Below, in pieces: positions 16,994 through 23,957 of a stretch of DNA of 64,000 bases (the first letter of the stretch is position 1; every line of letters begins with the position of its first letter). Source of the DNA: Aneurinibacillus sp. REN35. Lineage in GTDB: Bacteria; Bacillota; Bacilli; Aneurinibacillales; Aneurinibacillaceae. Both the position numbers and the translations under genes were made by a program. The notes under the pieces were generated by a model. That model saw nothing but the letters and a program-made list of their open reading frames with translations. It had not been told where the DNA came from and ran no database searches. The stretch is taken from positions 62,001 to 126,000 of the forward strand of contig NZ_JBFTXJ020000012.1 in the NCBI RefSeq assembly GCF_041379945.2. The letters run 5' to 3'.

Positions 16994-16995
16994 AG

Positions 16996-17036
16996 AAGAA
17001 AAGAGCGAAGCCTGGGACTGCTTTTGCTCTTCTCTG
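16996..17036. terminator. Imperfect hairpin between convergent genes
   Basis: AGAAAAGAGCGAAGC pairs imperfectly with GCTTTTGCTCTTCT. On the minus strand it is followed by TTTTCTTCTTT, so it more likely ends the gene at 17046-17429; it may also end the plus-strand TPR gene. Confidence 0.45.
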
Positions 17037-17045
17037 GTATCAGCT

Positions 17046-17429
17046 TCATGTATGGCGCAAATCCAATACCCACGCTTCCGGGGGAATAGCTGCCCTCTCT
17101 AACTCTGCCTGCTCGACCTGCAGCTCAGGCCAGTGACGCCGAACGAGCGCAAGCATCGGGTGCATCTGCTCCGGCAAGGGCGACAGATAGATACGCATGG
17201 GAACTCCTTCTACAGCCGACGTCCAAACGGTATGTCGAATAGCGTATTCCAGTTGTTCTTCCGTATTTTCTAATAGAAAAAAAACAGGTAACGGCGCTTT
17301 TTTCCTGCGAGAAAGCAAATGCCAGTAAGCGGGAGTGCGATCAAACAGAAGGGCGCCAAACCATATCATAAGCCAGGTGCTGATCAGGTAGATCGCAGCG
17401 GTAATGCCTAAAACCGGCCATATCTCCAT
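17046..17429 (-). CDS. Small membrane protein of unknown function
   Basis: The ATG at 17429 is chosen because GGGAGGG lies eight bases before it; the open frame extends upstream to 17501 without ribosome site. The product is 127 residues: MEIWPVLGITAAIYLISTWLMIWFGALLF is one N-terminal membrane helix, then an approximately 95-residue soluble domain with LPVFFLLENTEEQLEYAIRH and a WVLDLRHT end. No known motif recognised. It stands alone between two hairpins, downstream of degU, and has no evident link with it. Confidence 0.65.
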   Translation of the reverse strand: MEIWPVLGITAAIYLISTWLMIWFGALLFDRTPAYWHLLSRRKKAPLPVFFLLENTEEQLEYAIRHTVWTSAVEGVPMRIYLSPLPEQMHPMLALVRRHWPELQVEQAELERAAIPPEAWVLDLRHT

Positions 17430-17512
17430 TGCGCATTCCCTCCCTTTTGTTTTTAGGATATGCGCTAAAACCTGACCATGTGACAGAAATGCGCCCAGCA
17501 AAGCGACCGCAT

Positions 17513-17545
17513 AAAAAAGGCGAGCAAGATGCGCTCGCCTTTTTC
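17513..17545. terminator. Bidirectional terminator after degU
   Basis: AAAAAGGCGAGC and GCTCGCCTTTTT around an eight-base loop; U-tracts result on both strands. It closes the degS-degU transcript. Confidence 0.85.
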
Positions 17546-17555
17546 ATGTATTTAC

Positions 17556-18272
17556 TTAGGACAGTTTTACCCAGCCGTTTTTGATCGACATAACAACCGC
17601 CTGTGTACGGTCCTGTACATCAAGCTTTTGCAGGATGCTGCTGACATGGTTTTTGACCGTCTTCTCACTGATGAACAGTTCTTCGCCGATCATGCGGTTG
17701 CTTTTGCCTTCCGCCATCAACTGCAACACCTCACGCTCACGCGGTGTCAGGGCCAAAATATTGCTTTCTTTATCATTGCCACCCAGCTCGCTCACATCAC
17801 TGAGCAGGACATTCTCATCATGGCTGTGTTCAATGCTGCTAAGACGACGGAATTCGCCGATCAGCTTACCTGTTACTTTCGGGTGAATGTAAGCTTCCCC
17901 ACGCGCAACCGAATTGATTGCTTCGATTAATGCGTCAGAATCCATCTCTTTTAATAAGTATCCAGCCGCGCCTGAACGCAGGGACTTGTATACATAGTTT
18001 TCGTCATCATGAATCGATAAAATAATGATTCGTGATTCAGGTGCACGCTCTTTGATGCGCTGCGTTGCCTGCACGCCGGTCATCTTCGGCATGTTAATAT
18101 CCATGAGAATCACATCCGGCTGCAGGTCGCCTGCCATCTGGCATGCTTCTTCTCCATCCGATGCTTCTCCAAGAATTTCAAAGCTCTCTTCCATCTCCAG
18201 AATTCGCTTGACGCCTTCACGAAATAACTTGTGATCATCCACTAATAAAATTGAAATTTTTTGGTCCGTCAT
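17556..18272 (-). CDS. degU: DegU response regulator
   Basis: A 238-residue NarL-family regulator. The receiver domain has the acidic pair VDDH, the phospho-acceptor aspartate in VILMDINMP (about residue 58), the ILSIHDDENYV segment specific to DegU and the lysine in LLKEMD. The C-terminal LuxR-type helix-turn-helix reads LTPREREVLQLMAEGKSNRMIGEELFISEKTVKNHVSSIL. DegU controls exoenzymes, motility, competence and biofilm genes. The ATG at 18272 is used because GGAGGTTAAT precedes it; the ATG at 18284 sits inside that ribosome site. It starts 15 bases after degS. The linker is about 10 residues longer than in B. subtilis. Confidence 0.96.
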   Translation of the reverse strand: MTDQKISILLVDDHKLFREGVKRILEMEESFEILGEASDGEEACQMAGDLQPDVILMDINMPKMTGVQATQRIKERAPESRIIILSIHDDENYVYKSLRSGAAGYLLKEMDSDALIEAINSVARGEAYIHPKVTGKLIGEFRRLSSIEHSHDENVLLSDVSELGGNDKESNILALTPREREVLQLMAEGKSNRMIGEELFISEKTVKNHVSSILQKLDVQDRTQAVVMSIKNGWVKLS

Positions 18273-18287
18273 ATTAACCTCCATTAA

Positions 18288-19472
18288 TTAAGGTGTTGTT
18301 TGTTCGCTGCTATGATTGTTGTCATTCTCTTGAATACGCAGGGGTATGCTGAAGAAAAGCTTGGTTCCCTTCCCTTCCTCGGATTCGATTTTCATCTTAC
18401 CCTGAAGCAGTTTAACCCGCTCCTGCATCCCCATAATTCCAAATTGAGGCCGTTCCGCCTTAGTCGACTGGTCGAAACCGACGCCATCATCCATTACAAG
18501 GAAGTTCACGGCGTTCTTCTTAAATTCCAGCCGAACTTCCACATGGCTCGCCTTCGCGTGCTTCGCGGTATTGTTCAGGGACTCCTGAATCAGGCGAAAA
18601 ACGGCAACTTCAATCGAATTCTGTAATCGGCGTTCCGGAGTAAGCAGAGAAAGCTTCGCCCGTACTCCGTGCCGTTTCTGAAATTCCTCTAGATACTTAC
18701 GAAGCGTAGGCACAAGTCCCAAATCATCAAGAGCCATCGGTCGTAAGTCAAAGATAATTTTCCTTACATCTACCAGACTTGCCCTTGTAAGCTCTTTTAA
18801 TAACCGGAGCTCGACTTTTGCTTCGTCAATTCGATTCTGATTCAGCATTCTCTCAACAATCTCACTCCGCAGAGTGACATTTGCCATGGACTGGGCAGGA
18901 CCATCGTGAATATCCCGGGCTACCCGCTTGCGCTCTTCTTCCTGCGCCTGGATGATCTGAATGCCAAGAAGCTGCTGCTGCTGCGCTGACTCCAGCGCAA
19001 TGCCTACTCGCTTCAGATCTCCCTGGAGGTAGTTTAGCACAAGCCCCATCTGAGAAATCAAGTTTTCCGATTTCTCAATGGTGTGCAATATGTTCCGGTG
19101 GCGGCGCTCCAATTCATCTCTGCGCTGCCTAAGACGCAGTTCCTTATCTCGTGATAAAGATAGTTGAATCTGCATCTGACTAGCCTCTTCATATGCTTCA
19201 CGGATATCAGATTCACTATATTGCCGAAAGCTGCGGCTGATGCTAGCAAGCTTCTGGCGCGCTTGCCTTGCTCTCAGCTCTAGCTGGTCCGTCTGTGTAA
19301 TCACCCGTTCAATCTCATCCTTTAGGGCTTCCAGTTCGAGGCTGATGTGATTGCGCTCTTTATGCGCATTTTCCGCAATGTCAAATATCTTCTCTTTGCT
19401 TTGCTCCACGGATGAAACCGTTCGTTCCATGATTTCATCTAAGGCGTGGATATCAATATTCGCCTCGGGCAT
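18288..19472 (-). CDS. degS: DegS sensor histidine kinase
   Basis: A 394-residue cytoplasmic kinase without membrane helices. Residues about 20-175 are a long coiled-coil sensor domain. The HisKA_3 box RVARDIHDGPAQSMANV puts the phosphorylated histidine at residue 189, the same number as in B. subtilis DegS. The ATPase motifs are LNNTAKHAKA (N box), DDGVGFD (G1) and GIMGMQERV (G2). It phosphorylates DegU. The ATG at 19472 has AAGGAAGGGG six bases upstream; two further ATGs at 19478 and 19493 lie in or before that site. A single promoter upstream was not resolved. Confidence 0.96.
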   Translation of the reverse strand: MPEANIDIHALDEIMERTVSSVEQSKEKIFDIAENAHKERNHISLELEALKDEIERVITQTDQLELRARQARQKLASISRSFRQYSESDIREAYEEASQMQIQLSLSRDKELRLRQRRDELERRHRNILHTIEKSENLISQMGLVLNYLQGDLKRVGIALESAQQQQLLGIQIIQAQEEERKRVARDIHDGPAQSMANVTLRSEIVERMLNQNRIDEAKVELRLLKELTRASLVDVRKIIFDLRPMALDDLGLVPTLRKYLEEFQKRHGVRAKLSLLTPERRLQNSIEVAVFRLIQESLNNTAKHAKASHVEVRLEFKKNAVNFLVMDDGVGFDQSTKAERPQFGIMGMQERVKLLQGKMKIESEEGKGTKLFFSIPLRIQENDNNHSSEQTTP

Positions 19473-19620
19473 GTACATCCCCTTCCTTACCATTAGCCAA
19501 TAAGTACCATCCCAATTGTTACCTTCTACGCTTCTCTTCCATTAGTTTTCTTCTTCTTGATCCTCTTTATAGGTAAGGAGAACAAAAACTCATTACCTAT
19601 TGTACCATTCATCCCTACTA

Positions 19621-19661
19621 AACAAAACAAGACCCACACACTATTGAAGTGGTGGGTCTTA
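19621..19661 (-). terminator. Terminator of metK
   Basis: Minus strand: AGACCCACCACTTC folds back on GTGTGTGGGTCT, then TTGTTTTGTTT. It lies directly after the metK stop codon. The rest of 19473-19673 is AT-rich without other features. Confidence 0.8.
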
Positions 19662-19673
19662 ATTCCTATTTTA

Positions 19674-20888
19674 TTAGCGAGCGGCGTATTCTGATGCTTC
19701 TTTCTTAAGAATTTCCGCCTTATCTGTTTGTTCCCATGGTACATTTAGGTCATTGCGGCCAAAATGTCCATAAGCAGCTGTGTTTCGATACATCGGACGA
19801 CGCAAGTCAAGCTGCTTAATAATGCCAGCCGGGCGAAGATCAAAATGCTTGCGAACAAGCTGTACTAAGATCTCTTCATCCACTTTGCCTGTGCCGAATG
19901 TGTCGACGCTAATGGAAACAGGTTGTGCTACACCAATTGCATAAGCCACCTGAACTTCACACTTCTCCGCAAGTCCTGCTGCTACAATGTTCTTGGCCAC
20001 GTAACGTGCCGCGTACGCGCCGGAACGGTCTACCTTTGTCGGATCCTTACCGGAGAACGCACCACCGCCGTGACGAGCATATCCGCCATATGTGTCAACG
20101 ATAATTTTACGTCCAGTTAATCCGGCATCCCCCTGCGGTCCGCCGATAACAAAGCGGCCTGTCGGGTTGATGAAATACTTCGTGCTCTCATCAAGGAATT
20201 CCGTTGGAACGATCGGCTTGATTACATGCTCTTTCAGATCGTTCTGGATCTGTTCAAGCGTAACGGCCGGATCATGCTGCGTGGAGATAACGATCGTATC
20301 TACACGAACCGGTTTATCTCCTTCGTATTCAATCGTTACCTGTGTTTTTCCGTCTGGACGAAGGTAAGCGAGTGTGCCGTCTTTGCGAACTTCAGCTAAG
20401 CGGCGTGACAGCTTATGAGAAAGCGAGATCGGCAGCGGCATAAGCTCTGGTGTCTCGTTGCAGGCAAAGCCGAACATTAAGCCCTGATCCCCCGCACCGA
20501 TCGCTTCGATCTGCTCGTCCGTCATCTGACCTTCGCGTGCTTCAAGGGCCTGGTCAACACCTTGTGCGATGTCAGGAGATTGTTCATCAATAGAAGTTAG
20601 TACTGCGCACGTATCTGCATCAAAGCCGAATTTGGCGCGCGTATATCCGATTTCACGAATGGTCTCGCGAACAACTTTCGGAATGTCTACATAGCAGCTT
20701 GTTGTAATCTCGCCTGCTACAAGCACCATACCTGTTGTTACGGATGTCTCCGCCGCTACACGAGCGTTCGGGTCTTTTTCAAGAATTGAATCGAGAATTG
20801 CATCAGAGATCTGGTCACAAATCTTGTCCGGATGGCCCTCGGTAACCGATTCTGATGTGAAGAGATGACGGCCTTTTTTCAGCGCCAT
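19674..20888 (-). CDS. metK: S-adenosylmethionine synthetase
   Basis: A 404-residue enzyme that makes S-adenosylmethionine from methionine and ATP. Motifs: [20 protein letters not shown] at the start, [10 protein letters not shown] in the middle (loop over the active site), [31 protein letters not shown] near the C-terminal third with phosphate-binding lysines. The ATG at 20888 is nine bases after GGAGG; a GTG at 20894 is closer and less likely. It is a single gene under an S-box riboswitch, so SAM represses its own synthesis. Confidence 0.98.
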   Translation of the reverse strand: MALKKGRHLFTSESVTEGHPDKICDQISDAILDSILEKDPNARVAAETSVTTGMVLVAGEITTSCYVDIPKVVRETIREIGYTRAKFGFDADTCAVLTSIDEQSPDIAQGVDQALEAREGQMTDEQIEAIGAGDQGLMFGFACNETPELMPLPISLSHKLSRRLAEVRKDGTLAYLRPDGKTQVTIEYEGDKPVRVDTIVISTQHDPAVTLEQIQNDLKEHVIKPIVPTEFLDESTKYFINPTGRFVIGGPQGDAGLTGRKIIVDTYGGYARHGGGAFSGKDPTKVDRSGAYAARYVAKNIVAAGLAEKCEVQVAYAIGVAQPVSISVDTFGTGKVDEEILVQLVRKHFDLRPAGIIKQLDLRRPMYRNTAAYGHFGRNDLNVPWEQTDKAEILKKEASEYAAR

Positions 20889-20971
20889 ATTCACGTACCT
20901 CCTTATAAACCATTATCATGGATGGTCTTACCAAGATACGGTACTCCCTTCCCAAACTAGTCGCAAAGCAG

Positions 20972-21012
20972 TAAAAAAACCTTTTCCATGTGAATACATG
21001 CTGGAAAAGGGT
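20972..21012 (-). terminator. Riboswitch expression-platform terminator
   Basis: Minus strand: CCTTTTCCAGCATG pairs with CATGGAAAAGG, followed by TTTTTTTAC. It lies between the SAM-binding domain and metK and would form when SAM is bound. Confidence 0.85.
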
Positions 21013-21031
21013 CGATTTTACTCATTCTTTG

Positions 21032-21228
21032 CCCTTTATCTTCCAGAAACAAGTATGTATGTCGCATACCGTTCTGCTGGTTAGCACCGTTCATCGCGTC
21101 CGGAAAGCGCAATCATTCACGAAGAAGCTTATATGCTTCGCCTCTACGCCTTCTTTCCGTTACATGATCGCAGTGTGGTTGCCGGGCTTCATCGGGCCAG
21201 TCCCTCCGCCTGCTCGGGATACAAGGGT
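21032..21228 (-). ncRNA. SAM-I (S-box) riboswitch in the metK leader
   Basis: The transcribed strand shows the S-box core in order: P1 strand CCCTTGTATC, then GGAGGGACTGGCCC, GATGAAGCCCGGCAACC (the near-invariant P2/kink-turn block), a variable P3 region, GGTGCTAACCAGCAG (P3/J3-4 side), a P4 arm and AGATAAAGGG closing P1. P1 pairs as CCCUU-(G)-UAUC with GAUAAAGGG. High SAM would favour the downstream terminator and stop metK transcription. Confidence 0.95.
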
Positions 21229-21243
21229 CTTCCGTTCTAGACG

Positions 21244-21272
21244 AGCATATCTTATTTCTTTGGTCGTGTCAA
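21244..21272 (-). promoter_or_regulatory. Sigma-A promoter of metK
   Basis: TTGACA, 17 bases, TATGCT on the minus strand, about 15 bases before the riboswitch 5' stem. Confidence 0.85.
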
Positions 21273-21303
21273 CCGGAAACAAAGCGAATTCCTTTCCTAC
21301 TTT

Positions 21304-21357
21304 ATGTTCTTTATTAAGTATAAAATACTATACATATTGTTCTTTATAAAGTACAAT
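21304..21357 (+). promoter_or_regulatory. Two SinR-type operators over a small-gene promoter
   Basis: At 21337-21356 stands TTGTTCTTTATAAAGTACAA, a palindrome with one mismatch built from two GTTCTTT half-sites. A related half-palindrome, GTTCTTTATTAAGTAT, lies at 21306-21321. The operator overlaps a plus-strand promoter, TATACA at 21329-21334, 17 bases, TACAAT at 21352-21357. GTTCTYT is the published half-site of B. subtilis SinR, and a perfect version occurs in front of the tapA-like gene. Confidence 0.6.
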
Positions 21358-21392
21358 ATATGTAAAGTTCGAAACAGAAATGAGGAAAAGAA

Positions 21393-21608
21393 ATGGATGT
21401 AGACTCCTTTCTTCACCCCAGCCCCCACAAAAAAATGTATGAAAAGATGTTTGCGCTCTGCCAAACGAAGCTCGAACTCCTCACCTGCTATCGGGGACTG
21501 GTGGGGCAGGTGATGGACGGACATATCCCCTGCAGGGATAAAATCGGAGAAATCTGCACCATTGATGAATCCTTCTGTCATATACGCGATCAGAAGTTTC
21601 CCCGCTAA
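21393..21608 (+). CDS. Candidate small protein under SinR-type operator
   Basis: A 71-residue frame starting at an ATG with GAGG seven bases upstream and a plausible promoter with operator at 21304-21357. I recognise no family. The product has five cysteines (ALCQ, TCYR, IPCR, EICT, SFCH), no signal peptide and no SinI-like helical hook. A longer frame on the opposite strand (21297-21677) has no ribosome site. The case for this gene rests on promoter, operator and ribosome site, not on homology. It ends at 21608; nothing else was seen before the sinI promoter at 21744. Confidence 0.4.
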   Translation: MDVDSFLHPSPHKKMYEKMFALCQTKLELLTCYRGLVGQVMDGHIPCRDKIGEICTIDESFCHIRDQKFPR

Positions 21609-21743
21609 GCTTTTGCCTAACGTATCCCACACCTCGTAATAACAGGACGGCCTTTTCATTATTTTTTCCTGACTCACTACTTAAAACCCATATACTCACA
21701 TAAATAACGTAGTGTTAGTAATAAAACAAACCATTTTCCAGTT

Positions 21744-21777
21744 TTCGACAACCTTTTTGTTTTTTATTTGCTATGAT
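21744..21777 (+). promoter_or_regulatory. Spo0A box and promoter of sinI
   Basis: TTCGACAA at 21744-21751 is the exact complement of the Spo0A box. The -10 TATGAT lies at 21772-21777. A 17-base spacer puts the -35 at 21749-21754 (CAACCT, a poor match), so the box overlaps it, as at known Spo0A-activated sigma-A promoters including sinI of B. subtilis. The weak -35 fits dependence on an activator. Confidence 0.65.
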
Positions 21778-21835
21778 TTTCGTAACCGTATAGAGAAAGA
21801 AAATCATACGTATTTTATCGAAGCAGGGGGATGCG

Positions 21836-21967
21836 ATGTCAGAGAAAAAAAGGGAGCCACTAGACAATGAATGGATCACTCTGATCAAAGCAGCAAAAGA
21901 AATAGGGCTGCGTCCGGAGGATATCCGAGATTTTCTGAGGAAAGGAGCGGTAGCTAAAAGAAATTAA
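21836..21967 (+). CDS. sinI: SinI, antagonist of SinR
   Basis: A 43-residue protein, easily missed because of its size. ATG at 21836 with AGGGGG five bases before. Residues 9-36, LDNEWITLIKAAKEIGLRP and EDIRDFLRKG, align with the helical hook of B. subtilis SinI (LDQEWVELMVEAKEANISP, EEIRKYL), including the L-D-x-E-W start and the I-R-x-x-L end. SinI forms a heterodimer with SinR and pulls it off DNA, which opens the matrix operons. It lies upstream of sinR as in B. subtilis, with 127 bases between. It lacks the C-terminal tail of the Bacillus protein. Confidence 0.85.
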   Translation: MSEKKREPLDNEWITLIKAAKEIGLRPEDIRDFLRKGAVAKRN

Positions 21968-22029
21968 ACACTCTGACATAGCTTGTTTGCCTTTTGCATG
22001 CAATACAGCATAATAATTTCTGCTTCATT

Positions 22030-22058
22030 TTGACAAAGTATCTTTTCAGTCCTATTAT
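22030..22058 (+). promoter_or_regulatory. Sigma-A promoter of sinR
   Basis: TTGACA, 17 bases, TATTAT, 36 bases before the sinR ATG. A near-consensus, probably constitutive promoter separate from the sinI promoter, which reproduces the arrangement known from B. subtilis. Confidence 0.8.
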
Positions 22059-22094
22059 AGAATGAGATACTTTTTAGAGAACCGGAGGAAGCGG

Positions 22095-22424
22095 ATGATC
22101 GGAAGACGGTTGCGGCAACTACGTGTAGAAAAAGGGTTGTCTTTATCTGAACTAGCAGAACGGGCAGGAGTAGCCAAGTCATACATCAGCTCCATCGAAC
22201 GGGACATACAGAAAAACCCTTCCATACAATTCTTAGAAAAGATTGCAGCGGTTTTGCATGTACCAACTGATTTCTTCCTGCATGCGGATGCAAAACCTGC
22301 TGAACAACTGGATGATGAATGGGAAGAACTCGTACGTGAAGCAATGGATTCCGGAATCACAAAAGAGCAATTCAGAGAGTTTCTTGAATTCAATAAATGG
22401 CGACTTCATCGAGAAAAAGAGTAA
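22095..22424 (+). CDS. sinR: SinR, biofilm master repressor
   Basis: A 109-residue protein. The start is the ATG at 22095 (MIGRRLRQLR), six bases after GGAGG; the frame is open to 22062, but that ATG would precede the predicted transcription start. Residues 1-65 are an XRE-type helix-turn-helix nearly identical in pattern to B. subtilis SinR (GLSLSELAERAGVAKSYISSIER, then NPSIQFLEKIAAVL). Residues 75-105 are the C-terminal oligomerisation hook, EWEELVREAMDSGITKEQFREFLEFNKW. It represses matrix genes and is inhibited by SinI. Confidence 0.95.
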   Translation: MIGRRLRQLRVEKGLSLSELAERAGVAKSYISSIERDIQKNPSIQFLEKIAAVLHVPTDFFLHADAKPAEQLDDEWEELVREAMDSGITKEQFREFLEFNKWRLHREKE

Positions 22425-22458
22425 AAGAGCTGTGCTACAGGCTCCTTTACTCTTTTTT
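22414..22458. terminator. Bidirectional terminator between sinR and sortase gene
   Basis: AAAGAGTAAAAGAGC and GCTCCTTTACTCTTT form the stem; T-runs follow on both strands. The stop codons of both convergent genes lie within it. Confidence 0.8.
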
Positions 22459-23073
22459 TGTAGACAAGGAAGCACTCAAGATAAGACGCTTTGGTGCAGG
22501 TCCTACATAGCTGAATGGATAACATGTAATCAAGGTCAGCACCGAATCATTCTCTCTTAGCGTAAGGGACCGATCATCCTCTTCTACAATTCTACGGCTC
22601 TTGACCTTATATACATATGTGCCATCGAGCGTCTGAACGCTCACCTCATCGCCGATGCCAACCTCCCCCAACTGCCGGAATACGCCATCCCGATGTCCGG
22701 CCAAAACAGCATTGCCTCTCGCTCCCGGCATGACACTTTCTTTAAAATGTCCCACGCCTTTTGCCAAATCCCCCATTGATGTTCCTTCTACGATCGGCAT
22801 TTCTTGATGCAGCGTAGGAATGACGATTTTGCCGATGACCTCTCCTTCGGGAAATACGATCCGGGGGCGAGCTGTACTTCCCTGCGTCTTCTGCTCCTGT
22901 ATAATGTCAGATCCGCTAAACTGTGCATGGGTTTGTTTTTTCTCCCACTGCTGCAAAGCCCGCTCGGTCATCCATGTCGAGGAGAGAATCTGGAGCACCG
23001 AGAATACACCCACACATAGCGAGAGGACAAGCGTGACTGCAGATATGCTTAAAACTACCGTACGCTTCCCCAC
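22447..23073 (-). CDS. srtD: Class D sortase
   Basis: A 208-residue membrane-anchored transpeptidase. I place the start at a GTG (23073) six bases after GGAGGG; an upstream ATG at 23118 lacks a ribosome site and would overlap the preceding gene by 25 bases. One N-terminal membrane helix (VVLSISAVTLVLSLCVGVF) is followed by a sortase beta-barrel: GKIVIPTLHQEMPIVEG, catalytic histidine in LAGHRDGVF (about residue 127), cysteine in LTLITCYPF (about 184), arginine in APKRLIL (about 196). The TLxTCYPF wording fits class D. These enzymes join LPNTA/LPDTA-type proteins to peptidoglycan; the gene just upstream encodes a protein with LPDTA. Last gene of the tapA-like operon. Confidence 0.93.
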   Translation of the reverse strand: MGKRTVVLSISAVTLVLSLCVGVFSVLQILSSTWMTERALQQWEKKQTHAQFSGSDIIQEQKTQGSTARPRIVFPEGEVIGKIVIPTLHQEMPIVEGTSMGDLAKGVGHFKESVMPGARGNAVLAGHRDGVFRQLGEVGIGDEVSVQTLDGTYVYKVKSRRIVEEDDRSLTLRENDSVLTLITCYPFSYVGPAPKRLILSASLSTKKE

Positions 23074-23093
23074 CTTCTTCCCTCCGCTTCCAC

Positions 23094-23936
23094 TTATTTC
23101 GGCCTCCCCGCTCTCCATAGACTGAAGCTTGATATCATCATCGCTCCCACGCTGAGCAAAAGAATATTAAACCAGGGACTTGCCGTATCCGGCAGTGGAA
23201 TCCCTGTAGCAGCGGCAGGTGGATTTTTTACGCCCGTTTGTGGAGGAAGATCTGGGGTCGCGGGCGTAGGGGTCTTGATTTCCGTTATCTGTGGCGTATC
23301 GGTTGGCGGGATAATGGGACGATCCGTAATCCGTGTCTCTTCTATTAGATCAGGCTTCGTACTACTATCATCTACGGTACTCGGAGAATCACTGCCGCGA
23401 TCACTTCCCGAATCTCCGTCTCCGCCCGTCGGCGGCTCAGCCGGATGATCCGGCTTCGTACCTGCTGTAGCTGCAAATACGAACAAATAGACAGCACTGG
23501 CCCCCTGATATTCGTTGCCCGCTTCATAAGGAAAGCCAATCGTTACCTGAAGAGCCTTCTCCTCCCCCGGTCGCAGCTTACTCATAGGAAAGCCTGCAAA
23601 GCGGTTCAACAGCCCCTCATACAGCGGCTGCCCTCCCTCCTCCACTTTTAATGTCAGAAGTCTATAGAAATCCTCTCTTCCGCTTGCAAACTCAGCCCCG
23701 GAAACATATGTTATTTCCGTATTTCCGTTATTTTTAACAGTCAAGGTGGATGTGACCGTATCGCCCGGCTTAATATTTTTTACATTCATGAATACTTCCG
23801 CCGGACTTAGTCCGATGTCTACCGTGATGTTTTCGGCACGAACAGGCTCTATACCGAAGCTGCCGGTCATCCACACAGCACACAACAGCAGGCAAAACAG
23901 CCGCATTCTTGCTCTTCGCATCGTGCACTCGCTCAT
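23094..23936 (-). CDS. Sortase-anchored surface protein with TasA-like domain (LPDTA signal)
   Basis: A 280-residue exported protein. A signal peptide (residues about 1-33, ending VRAEN) is followed by a beta-sandwich with NIKPGDTVTSTLTVKNNGNTEITY, similar in wording to the KPGD...LKNxG core of TasA/camelysin proteins. Residues about 155-245 are a Pro/Thr/Asp-rich stalk. The end is a complete wall-sorting signal: LPDTA at 248-252, a hydrophobic stretch, then WRAGRPK. LPDTA fits class D sortases, and the sortase gene begins 20 bases on. By position and make-up it could be the wall base of a TasA fibre. A second LPPQTG sequence lies upstream in the stalk and is probably not used. Confidence 0.85.
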   Translation of the reverse strand: MSECTMRRARMRLFCLLLCAVWMTGSFGIEPVRAENITVDIGLSPAEVFMNVKNIKPGDTVTSTLTVKNNGNTEITYVSGAEFASGREDFYRLLTLKVEEGGQPLYEGLLNRFAGFPMSKLRPGEEKALQVTIGFPYEAGNEYQGASAVYLFVFAATAGTKPDHPAEPPTGGDGDSGSDRGSDSPSTVDDSSTKPDLIEETRITDRPIIPPTDTPQITEIKTPTPATPDLPPQTGVKNPPAAATGIPLPDTASPWFNILLLSVGAMMISSFSLWRAGRPK

Positions 23937-23957
23937 CTCCGGATACGCTCCCTTTTC

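Noticed and set aside
19526..19744. Minus-strand 72-codon frame over metK end
   Set aside because: Overlaps the metK terminator and stop codon in another frame.
21297..21677. Minus-strand frame of 126 codons opposite the candidate SinR-controlled small gene
   Set aside because: No ribosome site, reads through the operator/promoter region, no recognisable pattern. Not fully excluded.
22062..22094. Upstream ATG of sinR giving an 11-residue extension
   Set aside because: It precedes the predicted transcription start and has no ribosome site; SinR proteins begin MIG.
23195..23225. LPPQTG in the stalk of the LPDTA protein as the true sorting signal
   Set aside because: It is not followed by a hydrophobic stretch and basic tail; the LPDTA site is.
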